A DNA stretch of 64,000 bases from Streptomyces zaomyceticus. Its GTDB lineage: Bacteria > Actinomycetota > Actinomycetes > Streptomycetales > Streptomycetaceae. The position numbers and the translations under genes are program-made. Below, piece by piece: positions 7,292-16,298 of the stretch; within the stretch, counting starts at the first letter, position 1, and each line of letters opens with the position of its first letter. Location: assembly GCF_014656215.1 (NCBI RefSeq), contig NZ_BNBZ01000026.1, forward strand, positions 1-64,000, written 5' to 3'. The notes beneath the pieces are model-generated. The model was not told the DNA's origin and made no database searches. It was given only the letters and a program-made list of their open reading frames with translations.

Positions 7292-9691
7292 CTACAGGGT
7301 GCCGGTGAGCGCCTCGGGGCGGACCGGCGTCTTGTTGAGCTCCAGGCCCGTCGCGGCCCGGATCGCCGCGAGGACGGCCGGGGTGGACGACAGGGTCGGG
7401 GCCTCACCGATGCCCCGCACGCCGTACGGCGCGTTGGGATCGGCCAGCTCGAGGTAGTCGACCGGGATGGTCGGCGTGTCGAGGATGGTCGGGATGAGGT
7501 AGTCCGTGAAGGAGGGGTTGCGCACCTTCGCGGTCTTCGGGTCGACGATGATCTCCTCCATCACCGCGACGCCCAGGCCCTGGGTGGTGCCACCCTGGAT
7601 CTGGCCGACCACGGAGAGCGGGTTGAGCGCCTTGCCGACGTCCTGCGCGCAGGCCAGTTCGATGACCTTGACCAGGCCGAGCTCGGTGTCGACCTCCACC
7701 ACCGCGCGGTGCGCGGCGAAGGCGTACTGGACGTGACCGTCGCCCTGGCCGGTGACGAGGTCGAAGGCCTGGGTGGGGCGGTGCCGCCACTCCTCCTCGA
7801 CCTCCACGGCCTGGCCCTCGAGGACGTCCGCGAGGGTGGCGAGGACGTCGCCGCCGTCGGTGACGACCTTGCCGCCCTCCAGGAGGAGTTCGGCGTTGGC
7901 CCACGCCGGGTGGTACGAGCCGAACTTGCGCCGGCCGATCTCCAGGACCTTCTCGCGGACGATGCGGCAGGAGTTCTTGATGGCGCCGCCGGTCATGTAC
8001 GTCTGACGGCCCGCGGAGGTCGAGCCGGCCGAGCCCACCTGGGTGTCGGCGGGGTGGATGGTGACCTGCTGGACACCGAGCTCGGTGCGGGCGATCTGCG
8101 CGTGGATGGTGACGCCGCCCTGGCCGACCTCCGCCATGGCGGTGTGGACCGTGGCGACGGCCTCGCCGTTGATGACCTCCATGCGGATCTTGGCGGTCGA
8201 GTAGTCGTCGAAGCCCTCGGAGAAGCCGACGTTCTTGATGCCGACGGCGTAGCCGACACCTCGGACGACACCCTCGCCGTGCGTGGTGTTGGAGAGGCCA
8301 CCCGGAAGGGCGCGGACGTCCGCGGCCTCGCCGGCCGCGAGCCACTGCTGCTCCGGCGGCATCGGGCGGGCCTTGACGATACGCAGGAGCTCGGCGACCG
8401 GCGCCGGCGAGTCCACGACCTGGCCGGTCGGCATGATCGTGCCCTGCTCCATGGCGTTGAGCTGGCGCAGTTCCACCGGGTCCATGCCCAGCTTCGCCGC
8501 GAGCTTGTCCATCTGGGCCTCGTACGCGAAGCAGGCCTGGACGGCGCCGAAGCCGCGCATCGCGCCGCAGGGCGGGTTGTTGGTGTAGAGGCCGATCGCC
8601 TCGATCTCGACGTCCTCGATGACGTACGGGCCGACCGAGAGGGACGAGGCGTTGCCGACGACCGACGCCGTGGACGAGGCGTAGGCGCCGCCGTCGAGCA
8701 CGATCTTGCACTTCATGTGCGTGAGCTTGCCGTCCTTGGTGGCACCGTGCTCGTACCAGAGCTTCGCCGGGTGCCGGTGGACGTGCCCGAAGAAGGACTC
8801 GTAGCGGTTGTAGACCATCTTGACCGGCTTGCCGGTCCGCAGCGCGAGGATGGACGCGAGGATCTGCATGGAGATGTCCTCGCGGCCGCCGAACGCGCCG
8901 CCGACGCCGGCCATGGTCATCCGGACCTTCTCCTCGGGCAGGCCGAGGCAGGGCGCGATCTGCTTGAGGTCCGAGTGCAGCCACTGGGTGGCGACGTAGA
9001 GGTCGACGCCGCCGTCCTCGGCCGGTACGGCGAGGCCGGACTCGGGGCCGAGGAAGGCCTGGTCCTGCATGCCGAAGGTGTACTCGCCGGTGACGATGAC
9101 GTCGGCCCGCTTGGCGGCCTCGGTCGCGTTGCCGCGGATGATCGGCTGGCGGTGCACGATGTTCGGGTGCGGGACATGACCCGAGTGGTGGTCGTCGCGG
9201 CCCTCGTGGACCAGGATCGCGTCCGGAGCGGTGGCCGAGGCCTCGTCCGTGATGACCGGGAGCTCCCGGTACTCGATCTTGATCTTCGCGGCGGCGCGGC
9301 GGGCGGTCTCCGGGTGGTCGGCGGCCACGAGGGCGACCGGCTCACCGTGGTGACGGACCTTGCCGTAGGCGAGGACCGGGGTGTCCTGGAACTCCATGCC
9401 GTAGTTCTTCGCGGCCGGCAGGTCCTCGTGGGTCAGTACGGCGTAGACGCCGTCCATCACGAGGGCCTCCGTCGTGTCGATGGACACGATCTCGGCGTGC
9501 GCGACGGTGGACCGCAGGATCTGGCCCCACAGCATGTCCTCGTGCCACATGTCCGAGGAGTACGCGAACTCGCCGGTGACCTTGAGGGTGCCGTCGGGGC
9601 GGAGCGTGGACTCGCCGATGCCGCCCTTGACGTGGTTCTGCGTGACGTCGGTGGGCGTGCCCACCGGAACGGTGCGTGTGTTCTGAGCCAT
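7292..9691 (-). CDS. Xanthine dehydrogenase, molybdopterin-binding large subunit
   Basis: 799 residues, the catalytic subunit that hydroxylates hypoxanthine and xanthine to urate. Molybdopterin-binding signatures are GVGGAFGGREDISMQ (about 240-255), GAMRGFGAVQACFAYE and, near the end, GIGEAPTLSSTPAVLAAI, whose Glu is the expected catalytic base. The open frame runs past the true start. ATG at 9691 was chosen because it follows the small-subunit stop by 2 bp and gives the family N-terminus. It is translationally coupled to the Fe-S subunit in a three-gene block (FAD, Fe-S, Mo). Related subunits oxidise other aldehydes or heterocycles, but PucR, permease and XdhC neighbours favour a purine substrate. 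Confidence 0.93.
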   Translation of the reverse strand: MAQNTRTVPVGTPTDVTQNHVKGGIGESTLRPDGTLKVTGEFAYSSDMWHEDMLWGQILRSTVAHAEIVSIDTTEALVMDGVYAVLTHEDLPAAKNYGMEFQDTPVLAYGKVRHHGEPVALVAADHPETARRAAAKIKIEYRELPVITDEASATAPDAILVHEGRDDHHSGHVPHPNIVHRQPIIRGNATEAAKRADVIVTGEYTFGMQDQAFLGPESGLAVPAEDGGVDLYVATQWLHSDLKQIAPCLGLPEEKVRMTMAGVGGAFGGREDISMQILASILALRTGKPVKMVYNRYESFFGHVHRHPAKLWYEHGATKDGKLTHMKCKIVLDGGAYASSTASVVGNASSLSVGPYVIEDVEIEAIGLYTNNPPCGAMRGFGAVQACFAYEAQMDKLAAKLGMDPVELRQLNAMEQGTIMPTGQVVDSPAPVAELLRIVKARPMPPEQQWLAAGEAADVRALPGGLSNTTHGEGVVRGVGYAVGIKNVGFSEGFDDYSTAKIRMEVINGEAVATVHTAMAEVGQGGVTIHAQIARTELGVQQVTIHPADTQVGSAGSTSAGRQTYMTGGAIKNSCRIVREKVLEIGRRKFGSYHPAWANAELLLEGGKVVTDGGDVLATLADVLEGQAVEVEEEWRHRPTQAFDLVTGQGDGHVQYAFAAHRAVVEVDTELGLVKVIELACAQDVGKALNPLSVVGQIQGGTTQGLGVAVMEEIIVDPKTAKVRNPSFTDYLIPTILDTPTIPVDYLELADPNAPYGVRGIGEAPTLSSTPAVLAAIRAATGLELNKTPVRPEALTGTL

Positions 9692-9693
9692 CG

Positions 9694-10290
9694 TCAGACC
9701 GCCTCTCCCTGACGCTCCTGGCGAGCGGCCGCGAGGCGGACCGCGTCGAGGATCTTCTCGTAACCGGTGCAGCGGCAAAGGTTGCCGGAGAGCGCCTCGC
9801 GGATGTCCGCGTCCGTCGGGGACGGGTTGCGCTCCAGCATCTCGTCGGCCGCGACCAGCAGACCGGGGGTGCAGAAGCCGCACTGGACGGCGCCGGCGTC
9901 GATGAACGCCTGCTGGATCGGGGAGAGTTCGACGCCCTCACCGGTCTGCGAGTCCTGGCCGGGCTTGGCTTCCCACTTCTTGGCGGCGTCGAGCGAGGTG
10001 CCGCAGGTGCCGGAGGCGCAACCGGCGTGCTCCGTACGCTCCTTGGCGAACTCCGCCAGACCCTCGACGGTGACGACCTCGCGGCCCTCGACCTGTCCGG
10101 CGGCGACCAGACAGGAACAGACCGGCACTCCGTCCAGGCGGACCGTGCAGGAACCGCATTCGCCCTGCTCGCAGGCGTTCTTGGAGCCGGGAAGCCCCAG
10201 CCGCTCACGCAGGACGTAGAGGAGGGACTCGCCCTCCCAGACGTCGTCGGCTTCCTGCGGACGTCCGTTGACCGTGAAATTGACGCGCAT
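9694..10290 (-). CDS. Xanthine dehydrogenase, 2Fe-2S subunit
   Basis: 198 residues with two [2Fe-2S] centres that pass electrons from the molybdenum site to FAD. The plant-ferredoxin-like N-terminus has C40, C45, C48 and C60 (CEQGECGSC, then CSC). The helical domain has QCGFCTPG (C137, C140) and LCRCTGY (C172, C174). Between the two domains is an unusual stretch of about 30 residues (about 87-118) with two extra cysteines (C91, C96), absent from the usual CoxS/XdhC-type small subunit of about 160 residues. The gene follows the FAD subunit by 2 bp, so it is the middle of a tightly coupled operon. Confidence 0.92.
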   Translation of the reverse strand: MRVNFTVNGRPQEADDVWEGESLLYVLRERLGLPGSKNACEQGECGSCTVRLDGVPVCSCLVAAGQVEGREVVTVEGLAEFAKERTEHAGCASGTCGTSLDAAKKWEAKPGQDSQTGEGVELSPIQQAFIDAGAVQCGFCTPGLLVAADEMLERNPSPTDADIREALSGNLCRCTGYEKILDAVRLAAARQERQGEAV

Positions 10291-10292
10291 GG

Positions 10293-11183
10293 TTATGCAG
10301 CTCCCTCAAGCGTGCGGCCGGTGCCGCGGTACTGCTCCCAGGTCCAGCCGAGCTGGCGGCGGGCCATGATGCCGACGGCGTGGCGGCGGTACTTGGCGGT
10401 GCCTCGGACATCGTCGATCGGGTTGGCGGCGCCCGAGCAGAGGTCGGCGAACTGCTTCGCGATCGACGGGGTGATGATCTTGCCGTTGTCCCAGAAGCCG
10501 CCCTCCTCCAGTGCCGCGTTGAGGAAGGCCTCGGCCTCCTTGGCGCGGATCGGGGTGGGTGCGGCGGATCCGATGCCGGTACGCACGGTCCGGGTCTCCG
10601 GGTGCAGGGCCAGGCCGAAGGCGCAGACCGCGATGACCATCGCGTTGCGGGTGCCGACCTTGGAGTACTGCTGGGGGCCGTCCGCCTTCTTGATGTGGAC
10701 GGTCTTGATGAGCTCGTCGGGCTGGAGCGCGTTGCGCTTCACACCCGTGTAGAACTCGTCGATCGGGATGAAGCGGTTTCCGCGCACCGATTCGACCTCG
10801 ACCTCGGCGCCCGCGGCGAGCAGGGCCGGGTGGGCGTCGCCGGCGGGCGAGGCGGTGCCGAGGTTGCCCCCGACGCCGCCGCGGTTGCGGATCTGCGGGG
10901 AGGCGACGGTGTGCGAGGCGAGTGCCAGACCGGGCAGCTCGGTCCGCAGGTTCTCCATGATCTGGGTGTACGGAACGGCGGCGCCGAGGCGGACGTTCTC
11001 CTCGCCGACCTCCCACTCACGCAGCAGCTCGATGCGGTTCAGGTCCAGGAGGTACTCGGGCCGCCGGTGGTCGAAATTGATCTCGACCATGACGTCCGTG
11101 CCACCCGAAAGGGGCACGGCCGTGGGGTGCTCTGCCTTGGCGGCGAGCGCCTCCTCCCAGCTGGCGGGGCGAAGGAAGTCCAT
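10293..11183 (-). CDS. Xanthine dehydrogenase, FAD-binding subunit
   Basis: 296 residues, the flavin subunit that hands electrons to NAD. The FAD-binding motifs are PLSGGTDVMVEI (about 23-34) and RNRGGVGGNLGTASPAGD (about 99-116). The C-terminal CO-dehydrogenase flavoprotein domain runs to the end. It is the first gene of the leftward operon, with an AGAAGAGAG ribosome binding site before ATG 11183. It is divergent from pucR, with 307 bp between them for control. Confidence 0.92.
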   Translation of the reverse strand: MDFLRPASWEEALAAKAEHPTAVPLSGGTDVMVEINFDHRRPEYLLDLNRIELLREWEVGEENVRLGAAVPYTQIMENLRTELPGLALASHTVASPQIRNRGGVGGNLGTASPAGDAHPALLAAGAEVEVESVRGNRFIPIDEFYTGVKRNALQPDELIKTVHIKKADGPQQYSKVGTRNAMVIAVCAFGLALHPETRTVRTGIGSAAPTPIRAKEAEAFLNAALEEGGFWDNGKIITPSIAKQFADLCSGAANPIDDVRGTAKYRRHAVGIMARRQLGWTWEQYRGTGRTLEGAA

Positions 11184-11490
11184 GGTGGCTCTCTTCTAGT
11201 GATTCTGGTGATCGGGGGGCGTGCGCAGGGTTCCGGGGGGACGGCCGGTCCTCGACTTCACGTTCATGTGCTGTTCACGCGGTGTGTGGCCTAGTACACA
11301 AGCCACGATCGCCCGGGTGCAGTCACCGAAAACATGAAGGAGTTGGCTGGGTCCCGTCGTCGTCTTGTAGATTCGAACGAAAGGCGGGGAACAGTCACCT
11401 CGCTGTTTTCCCCTGGAAACGGTGGCCACACGCCACCGTCGACAACGCGACAACCCCACCACCCACTGACGAAGGAACGGCGGCGACACG
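11184..11490. promoter_or_regulatory. Divergent control region between xdh and pucR
   Basis: 307 bp with no convincing gene. It must hold the promoters of both the xanthine dehydrogenase operon and pucR. An imperfect inverted repeat at 11386-11413 (GGGGAACAG, then CTGTTTTCCCC with two extra T) lies about 80 bp before the pucR start. TGTGT and ACACA arms flank GGCCTAGT near 11289. Either could be a PucR site. No -35/-10 pair is clear enough to mark. Confidence 0.5.
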
Positions 11491-13188
11491 ATGCGGCTGC
11501 GCGCACTGCTGGAGAACGACGCGCTCGGGCTGCGCCTGCTCGGCGGCGAGGACGAGCTGGACCGCACCGTCCGCGGCGTGATGACGACGGACCTCAAGGA
11601 TCCCAGCCGGTATCTGTCCGGCGGCGAGCTGGTGCTCACCGGTCTGGCCTGGCTGCGGGAGCCGGCCGACGCCGAGCCCTTCGCCCGGATCCTGGCCTCG
11701 GCCGGGGTCGCCGCCCTGGCGGCGGGCGAGGCGGAGCTGGGCGACATCCCCGATGATCTCGTAGAGGCGTGTTCACGCCATCGGCTGCCCCTCTTCGCGG
11801 TGAACGAGACGGTTGCGTTCGCGACGATCACCGAGCACGTTGTTCGACAGGTCTCCGGCGAGCGGGCGGGCGACCTGGCGGCCGTCGTCGACCGGCACCG
11901 GCGGCTCATGACCTCGGGACCGGCGGGCGGCGGCCCCGAGGTGGTCCTCGATCTGCTGGGTTCGGACCTGGACCTGCGGGCCTGGGTCCTCTCCCCCACC
12001 GGCCGCCAGATCGCGGGCGCGGGCGAGCCCCTCCCGGCCCCGCTCGCCGCCACCCTGGCCGGCGAGCACCTGGCGGCCACCCGGACCGGCCGGCGGGGCC
12101 CGCACCGGCTGAGCACCGGTGGCACGGCGTACTCGCTGTTCCCGATCCGCAACACCGGCCGGGGTGCGGCCCCCGCCTCCCGGGACGTGCGCGAGACGGT
12201 CCTCTCGGACTGGCTGCTCGCCGTCGAGGCGGACGCCGGTGACTGGCCCGCCGCCCGGCTCGACCTGCTCCAGGGCGTCACCCAGCTGATCGCCGTCGAA
12301 CGGGACCGGCGCGACGCCGCCCGTACGGTACGGCGCCGGCTCGCCCAGGAGGTCCTGGAGCTGGTGCAGACGGGTGCCGCGCCCGCCGAGATCGCGGCCA
12401 GGCTGCGGGTCGCCGCCCCGGTGCTGCTGCCCGGGCTCGGCACGGCCCCGCACTGGCAGGTGGTCGTGGCCAGGGTCGAATGGGAGCAGGAGGCCGGTCA
12501 GGGCACCGCCGTGGACGGCGGCCCGGTCGCCCAGGCGCTCCTGGAGGAGATCCTCGTCGACCCGGCGACCGTGGGCGCCGAGTCCGCCGACCGGATCGCG
12601 GTCGCCCACAGCGGCGACGAGGCCATCGCCCTGGTGCCGCTGGCGGCGGGGCCGCTGCCGGACAGCGAGGACGAGAGCCCGGCCCCCGCTCTCGGTCTGC
12701 ACGCGGACGCGCTGCTCGCCGCCGTACGGGCCCCGCTCTCGGCCGGTCTGGCCGACGACGGGCGGCTCACCCTCGGTGTCAGCGCGGCCGTGCACTCGGC
12801 CGAGGGCCTGCGCGGGGCGCTGGAGGAGGCCCGGCACGCCCGCCGGGTCGCCGCCGCCCGGCCGGGCCGGGTCTGCGCCGCGGGCCACCACGAGCTGGCC
12901 TCCCACGTGCTGCTGCTGCCGTTCGTCCCGGACGACGTCCGGCGGGCCTTCACGGCCCGGCTGCTCGACCCGCTGCGCGACTACGACCGTCGTCACCGGG
13001 CGGAGCTGATCCCGACCCTGGAGGCCTTCCTCGACTGCGACGGCTCCTGGACCCGCTGTGCGACCCGGCTGCACCTGCACGTGAACACGCTGCGCTACCG
13101 GGTGGGCCGGATCGAGCAGCTCACCGGCCGTGATCTGTCCCGTCTGGAGGACAAGCTCGACTTCTTCCTCGCCCTGCGGATGAGCTGA
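11491..13188 (+). CDS. pucR: PucR family transcriptional regulator
   Basis: 565 residues. The N-terminal PucR-type sensor domain (about 1-120, beginning MRLRALLENDALGLRLLGG with the conserved V-T-T/D-L-x-D-P area) is followed by a GGDEF-related middle part. The C-terminal helix-turn-helix (PucR C-terminal domain) is at about 510-545, with DCDGSWTRCATRLHLHVNTL and RYRVGRIEQLTG. Members control purine catabolism and respond to pathway intermediates. It lies divergent from the xanthine dehydrogenase operon, so it very probably controls that operon. A 22-bp tandem duplication crosses its stop codon. Confidence 0.93.
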   Translation: MRLRALLENDALGLRLLGGEDELDRTVRGVMTTDLKDPSRYLSGGELVLTGLAWLREPADAEPFARILASAGVAALAAGEAELGDIPDDLVEACSRHRLPLFAVNETVAFATITEHVVRQVSGERAGDLAAVVDRHRRLMTSGPAGGGPEVVLDLLGSDLDLRAWVLSPTGRQIAGAGEPLPAPLAATLAGEHLAATRTGRRGPHRLSTGGTAYSLFPIRNTGRGAAPASRDVRETVLSDWLLAVEADAGDWPAARLDLLQGVTQLIAVERDRRDAARTVRRRLAQEVLELVQTGAAPAEIAARLRVAAPVLLPGLGTAPHWQVVVARVEWEQEAGQGTAVDGGPVAQALLEEILVDPATVGAESADRIAVAHSGDEAIALVPLAAGPLPDSEDESPAPALGLHADALLAAVRAPLSAGLADDGRLTLGVSAAVHSAEGLRGALEEARHARRVAAARPGRVCAAGHHELASHVLLLPFVPDDVRRAFTARLLDPLRDYDRRHRAELIPTLEAFLDCDGSWTRCATRLHLHVNTLRYRVGRIEQLTGRDLSRLEDKLDFFLALRMS

Positions 13189-13215
13189 TCGAGCCCTGCG
13201 GACGAACTGATCGAG
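13172..13215 (+). repeat. 22-bp tandem duplication over the pucR stop codon
   Basis: Positions 13172-13193 and 13194-13215 are adjacent copies with two mismatches. Each contains the end CCCTGCGGA and CTGATCGAG. The first copy carries the real TGA stop and the second is untranslated. Confidence 0.85.
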
Positions 13216-13486
13216 CGGTTCGGGATTCACCCTTTCGGTTGAGTCCGGTGGAGTGAGGTCCGGGCCGGTGGGGGCCTGTCCGCCGGGCCGGCCGACGGGC
13301 CCCGCCGGGGCCTGATCACGGGCCCCGGGGCGATCTGACGGCCTGTCGGACCCGGTCCGGGGAGCGGTGGCTCGATGCATCGGACACTTGTGAAATCTTT
13401 CACCTGACCCCTTGGCCAGGTACTGCCCTTCGTGCTGAGATGCGGTTCTCACTCAACAGCTCAATGGCGCGCTCGGGGAGGGCAAT
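13189..13486. other. Intergenic region after pucR with CRP-like site
   Basis: 298 bp without a gene. The left part is very G+C-rich and can fold into several hairpins around 13270-13335 that may end pucR transcription. The right part is less G+C-rich and contains the 13389-13404 palindrome and presumably the promoter for the TPR gene. Confidence 0.5.
13389..13404. promoter_or_regulatory. CRP-like palindrome upstream of the TPR gene
   Basis: TGTGAAATCTTTCACC matches the CRP/FNR half-site layout TGTGA-N6-TCACN, with perfect GTGAAA and TTTCAC arms around TC. It lies 83 bp before the TPR gene start. Which protein binds is not shown. Confidence 0.45.
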
Positions 13487-14290
13487 GTGGCGGACACCGC
13501 CATGTCTGGTTCCGAATCAAGGGGCGGAGAAGATCCGTCCCTCGCCTACGGCAAGGAGACTCCCGTGGAGACCGCCATATGGCGGCTCCGCTCCCGAGGT
13601 TGCTGGACGGACGCGGCGGCGCTGCTCGCGCCGCACGCGACGGAACCCGCCGCCGCACTCGAACGGGCCGCGCTGCTGATCGAGCGCTGCCTCTACACCG
13701 AACAGGGCTGGGCCGACGCGGAGGAGGCGCTCCGGGCGGCCGAGGCGGTGGCCGGAACGGACGAGGAACGCGGGGCCGCCGCCTGCGAACGCGGGTATCT
13801 GGCCTACGCGTCGACGCTGCTGGGGGTGCGCGACCGGGCCGACGAGGCACGGATGGCGCTCGGCCGGGCAGCGGCCCTGATCGCGCCCTCGGCCGAGGGC
13901 CGCCCCCTGCTCGACCTGCGGCGCGGGCTGATCGCACAGAACCTCGGCGACTCCCCGCAGGCGGCCCGCGCCGCGTACCGCAGGGCCCACGCGGGTGCCA
14001 CCGCGCAGGGGGACTCGCTGCTGCTCTCCTCCACCTGGCGGCATCTGGCCGGACTCGCCCTGCGGGAAGGCGAGTTGGCGGAGGCCCGGCACGGTTTCGC
14101 GGAGTCGCTCCGCATCCGGGAGGAGCTCGGCTACCTGGTCGGTACGGCCCCGGCCCTCACCGCGCTCGCGACCACGGAGACGGAACCCGAGGCGGGCCGT
14201 CTGCGCGCCGAGGCCCGCCGCCTCTTCCGCCTTCTGGGCGGGGTGCCGACCTGGCTCGCGAGTCAGCTGATGCCCCGGCCCGCGACCTGA
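13487..14290 (+). CDS. TPR-type helical repeat protein
   Basis: 267 residues, no signal peptide. The body is a run of Ala-rich helical pairs typical of tetratricopeptide repeats, for example the helices around ALERAALLIERCLYTEQGW, ADAEEALRAAEAVAG and LREGELAEARHGFAESLRI. TPR proteins act as scaffolds for other proteins. The start is GTG 13487 with GGGAGG about 6 bases before it; ATG 13502 is the alternative. It is followed 33 bp later by the convergent P-loop/WD40 gene. I do not recognise a named family, so partner and process are unknown. Confidence 0.75.
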   Translation: MADTAMSGSESRGGEDPSLAYGKETPVETAIWRLRSRGCWTDAAALLAPHATEPAAALERAALLIERCLYTEQGWADAEEALRAAEAVAGTDEERGAAACERGYLAYASTLLGVRDRADEARMALGRAAALIAPSAEGRPLLDLRRGLIAQNLGDSPQAARAAYRRAHAGATAQGDSLLLSSTWRHLAGLALREGELAEARHGFAESLRIREELGYLVGTAPALTALATTETEPEAGRLRAEARRLFRLLGGVPTWLASQLMPRPAT

Positions 14291-14323
14291 AGTCCCCTCC
14301 GAAGCAGGACCGGTGACGGTCTC

Positions 14324-16015
14324 TCAGTTCTCACGCCGAGGGGGGCGCTTCGGCACCAGACAGACCAGGCTCTCGTCGGTGCCGACGAGCAGGGAGCCGG
14401 CGCCGGTGACGGCGACCGCACGGACCGGGGGGCCCGGGCGGAACGAAAGCGTCCGGCCGCCCTCCGGGCGGTGGAGTTCGACGAGACCGTCGCCCCACGC
14501 CACCGCGACCAGCGGTCCGTGCGGGGTCTCCGTCGCGTGCAGGGCGACCACCGGCGAGGGGCGTTCGGCGAGGGGTTCGGGGCGCGGGTCACGGCCCGGG
14601 GTCCAGAGCCGGACCGTCCCGTCGACACCGCCGGAACAGACGAACGGGGTCTCGGAGTCCACCGCCGAGACCGCCGCCACCCGCCCGCTGTGCGAGGCCG
14701 CCTGGTGCAGCCCGCGCAGACCGAAGGCGTGTACGGAGCCGAGCCGGTCCCCCACCACCACCGAGCCGGCGATCGCCGCGAGGGCCGTACCGGGATGACG
14801 GGCGAGCGTCGCCGAGACGGCCTCCGTGAGGCGCTCCAGGTACGGGGCACGCGGCGCCGCCCCCCGTACCGTGTGCAGCCTTCCCCGGTCGTCCAGGAGC
14901 AGCACCGTTCCGTCGGGAGCGGGCGCGAGTGCGGTGACCCGGCCGGGAACGGTGTGGGCCAGGCGTCCCGCCGGGCTCGCGTCGGCCTCGTGCAGGAGCC
15001 GTACGGCGCCGGTGCGGTCGCCCACGAGGAGCGTTCCCTCCAGCGGCCCGCCCGCCGAACCCAGGACGGTGACGGGACCGGGCCAGGGCGGAGTGAGATC
15101 GCCCCGGTGCCGGGCCCACCAGAGCCGCCAGGGCGAGCCCTCCGCGAGTTCGGCGAGCGCGGGGCGCAGCCGGGGGTCGGCGCCGTCGCCGAGCGCCGAG
15201 AGCAGTACCAACGCCCTTTCTTCCGCGCCCTGTTCGCGGCAGAGCGATTGCCCTGCCCGCATCCAGGCGGCGCGCAGTCCGCCGTGGTCCTCGGCGGCGT
15301 TCTCGCCGGGACGGGAGGGCACCTCGGGTCCGTCGAGGGTGCCCGGCAGTCCGGCGGCGGCGGAGCCGGTGACATAGGCCGTGGTGACGAGCAGCGGGTC
15401 CGCCGTGCAGACGGCCACCGGGTCGGAGAGGTCCGGCAGCGGCCCCGGCGGCTCCGGGGCGGCGGGGCCGGCGGGTTCGGTGTCGCCGTCGAGGTCCACG
15501 ACGGCGACCCGGCGGTCGGTGCGGCGCAGTGCGGCGGGGGCCGGGGTGCCGCTGCGGGCCTCGACCACGAGACGGACCCGGCCGACGCCCGCGAGCTCGG
15601 CGATGAGATCGGTGAGCGCGGCGGGCTCGGCGGCGGCGTGCAGATCGGTGAGGAGAAGGACGGCGCGGCCGGCGGGCCGGGCCTCACTGGTGGCGAGGGC
15701 GTGCACGAGGTCGCCGGGCGACCTGGCCACCACGCCGAGGCGGTCGGCGATCGTCCAGGTCGCGCCGAGGGCGCTCTGTCCGGCCAGTGGGACGAGTACC
15801 CGGGCGGTCCGGCGGCGCGGCCGGCCGGCCCGCGGGCCGTGCTTGGCGAACCAGCCGAGCAGCGCCGTCTTGCCGCTGCCGGGGGCTCCGGTGACGAGGC
15901 AGAGCCGGGGCGCCTCGGGATCGGTCAGCCAGCCGAGCAGGGCCGTGGCCTCGGCCTCCGTACCGGTGGCGGGTCGGCGTCCGTCCCATGCCGGGGACGG
16001 GGTCGCGGACGGCAT
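14324..16015 (-). CDS. P-loop NTPase and WD40-like propeller protein
   Basis: 563 residues. The N-terminal half has a Walker A loop, VTGAPGSGKTALLGWF (about 40-55), and a possible Walker B, GRAVLLLTDLHA (about 116-127). The C-terminal half (about 310-560) has repeats with propeller-like strands, such as LEGTLLVGDRTGAVRLL, VCSGGVDGTVRLWTPG and LVAVAWGDGLVELHRP. The layout resembles small STAND-type ATPases with a WD40 sensor, which detect a ligand or partner, but the ATPase part is short and lacks an obvious effector domain. The start has GAGGTG 6 bases upstream. Its role is unknown. Confidence 0.75.
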   Translation of the reverse strand: MPSATPSPAWDGRRPATGTEAEATALLGWLTDPEAPRLCLVTGAPGSGKTALLGWFAKHGPRAGRPRRRTARVLVPLAGQSALGATWTIADRLGVVARSPGDLVHALATSEARPAGRAVLLLTDLHAAAEPAALTDLIAELAGVGRVRLVVEARSGTPAPAALRRTDRRVAVVDLDGDTEPAGPAAPEPPGPLPDLSDPVAVCTADPLLVTTAYVTGSAAAGLPGTLDGPEVPSRPGENAAEDHGGLRAAWMRAGQSLCREQGAEERALVLLSALGDGADPRLRPALAELAEGSPWRLWWARHRGDLTPPWPGPVTVLGSAGGPLEGTLLVGDRTGAVRLLHEADASPAGRLAHTVPGRVTALAPAPDGTVLLLDDRGRLHTVRGAAPRAPYLERLTEAVSATLARHPGTALAAIAGSVVVGDRLGSVHAFGLRGLHQAASHSGRVAAVSAVDSETPFVCSGGVDGTVRLWTPGRDPRPEPLAERPSPVVALHATETPHGPLVAVAWGDGLVELHRPEGGRTLSFRPGPPVRAVAVTGAGSLLVGTDESLVCLVPKRPPRREN

Positions 16016-16298
16016 GGGGACACCTCACGGGCAAACGCGGTGCGGGCGGCTGACGTCAACGACCTTAGTGGGCGCGGGCCCCGGGGACGCCCCGGTCGGC
16101 GGAGGCGGTCTCCCGGGAGCTTCCGCGAAGGTCCCGGGGCGGCTCGGAGATCGGGGTCGCCGCGCGCCGCGCGGACCCGGGGCCGGCCGGGCGCGACCCG
16201 GGCGGCGCCCTCCGCCCGCTCGGGTCCGAACCGGTAGGTGCGCCTGCGGGACCCCACGAGCGGCCGGCATGGTCGGCGACCCCGGCGGGCCGCGCGGG
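16016..16298. other. Spacer between the GntR gene and the P-loop/WD40 gene
   Basis: 283 bp with no gene supported on either strand. It is G+C-rich and contains short inverted repeats only. The promoter of the WD40 gene should lie at its left side. Confidence 0.4.

Noticed and set aside
7709..9712. A 667-codon open frame opposite the xanthine dehydrogenase large subunit
   Set aside because: It is a shadow of the coding strand, which has clear molybdopterin motifs.
10328..10335. Single GGTACTGC inside the FAD subunit gene as another operator
   Set aside because: It is an isolated copy in coding sequence without a palindromic partner.
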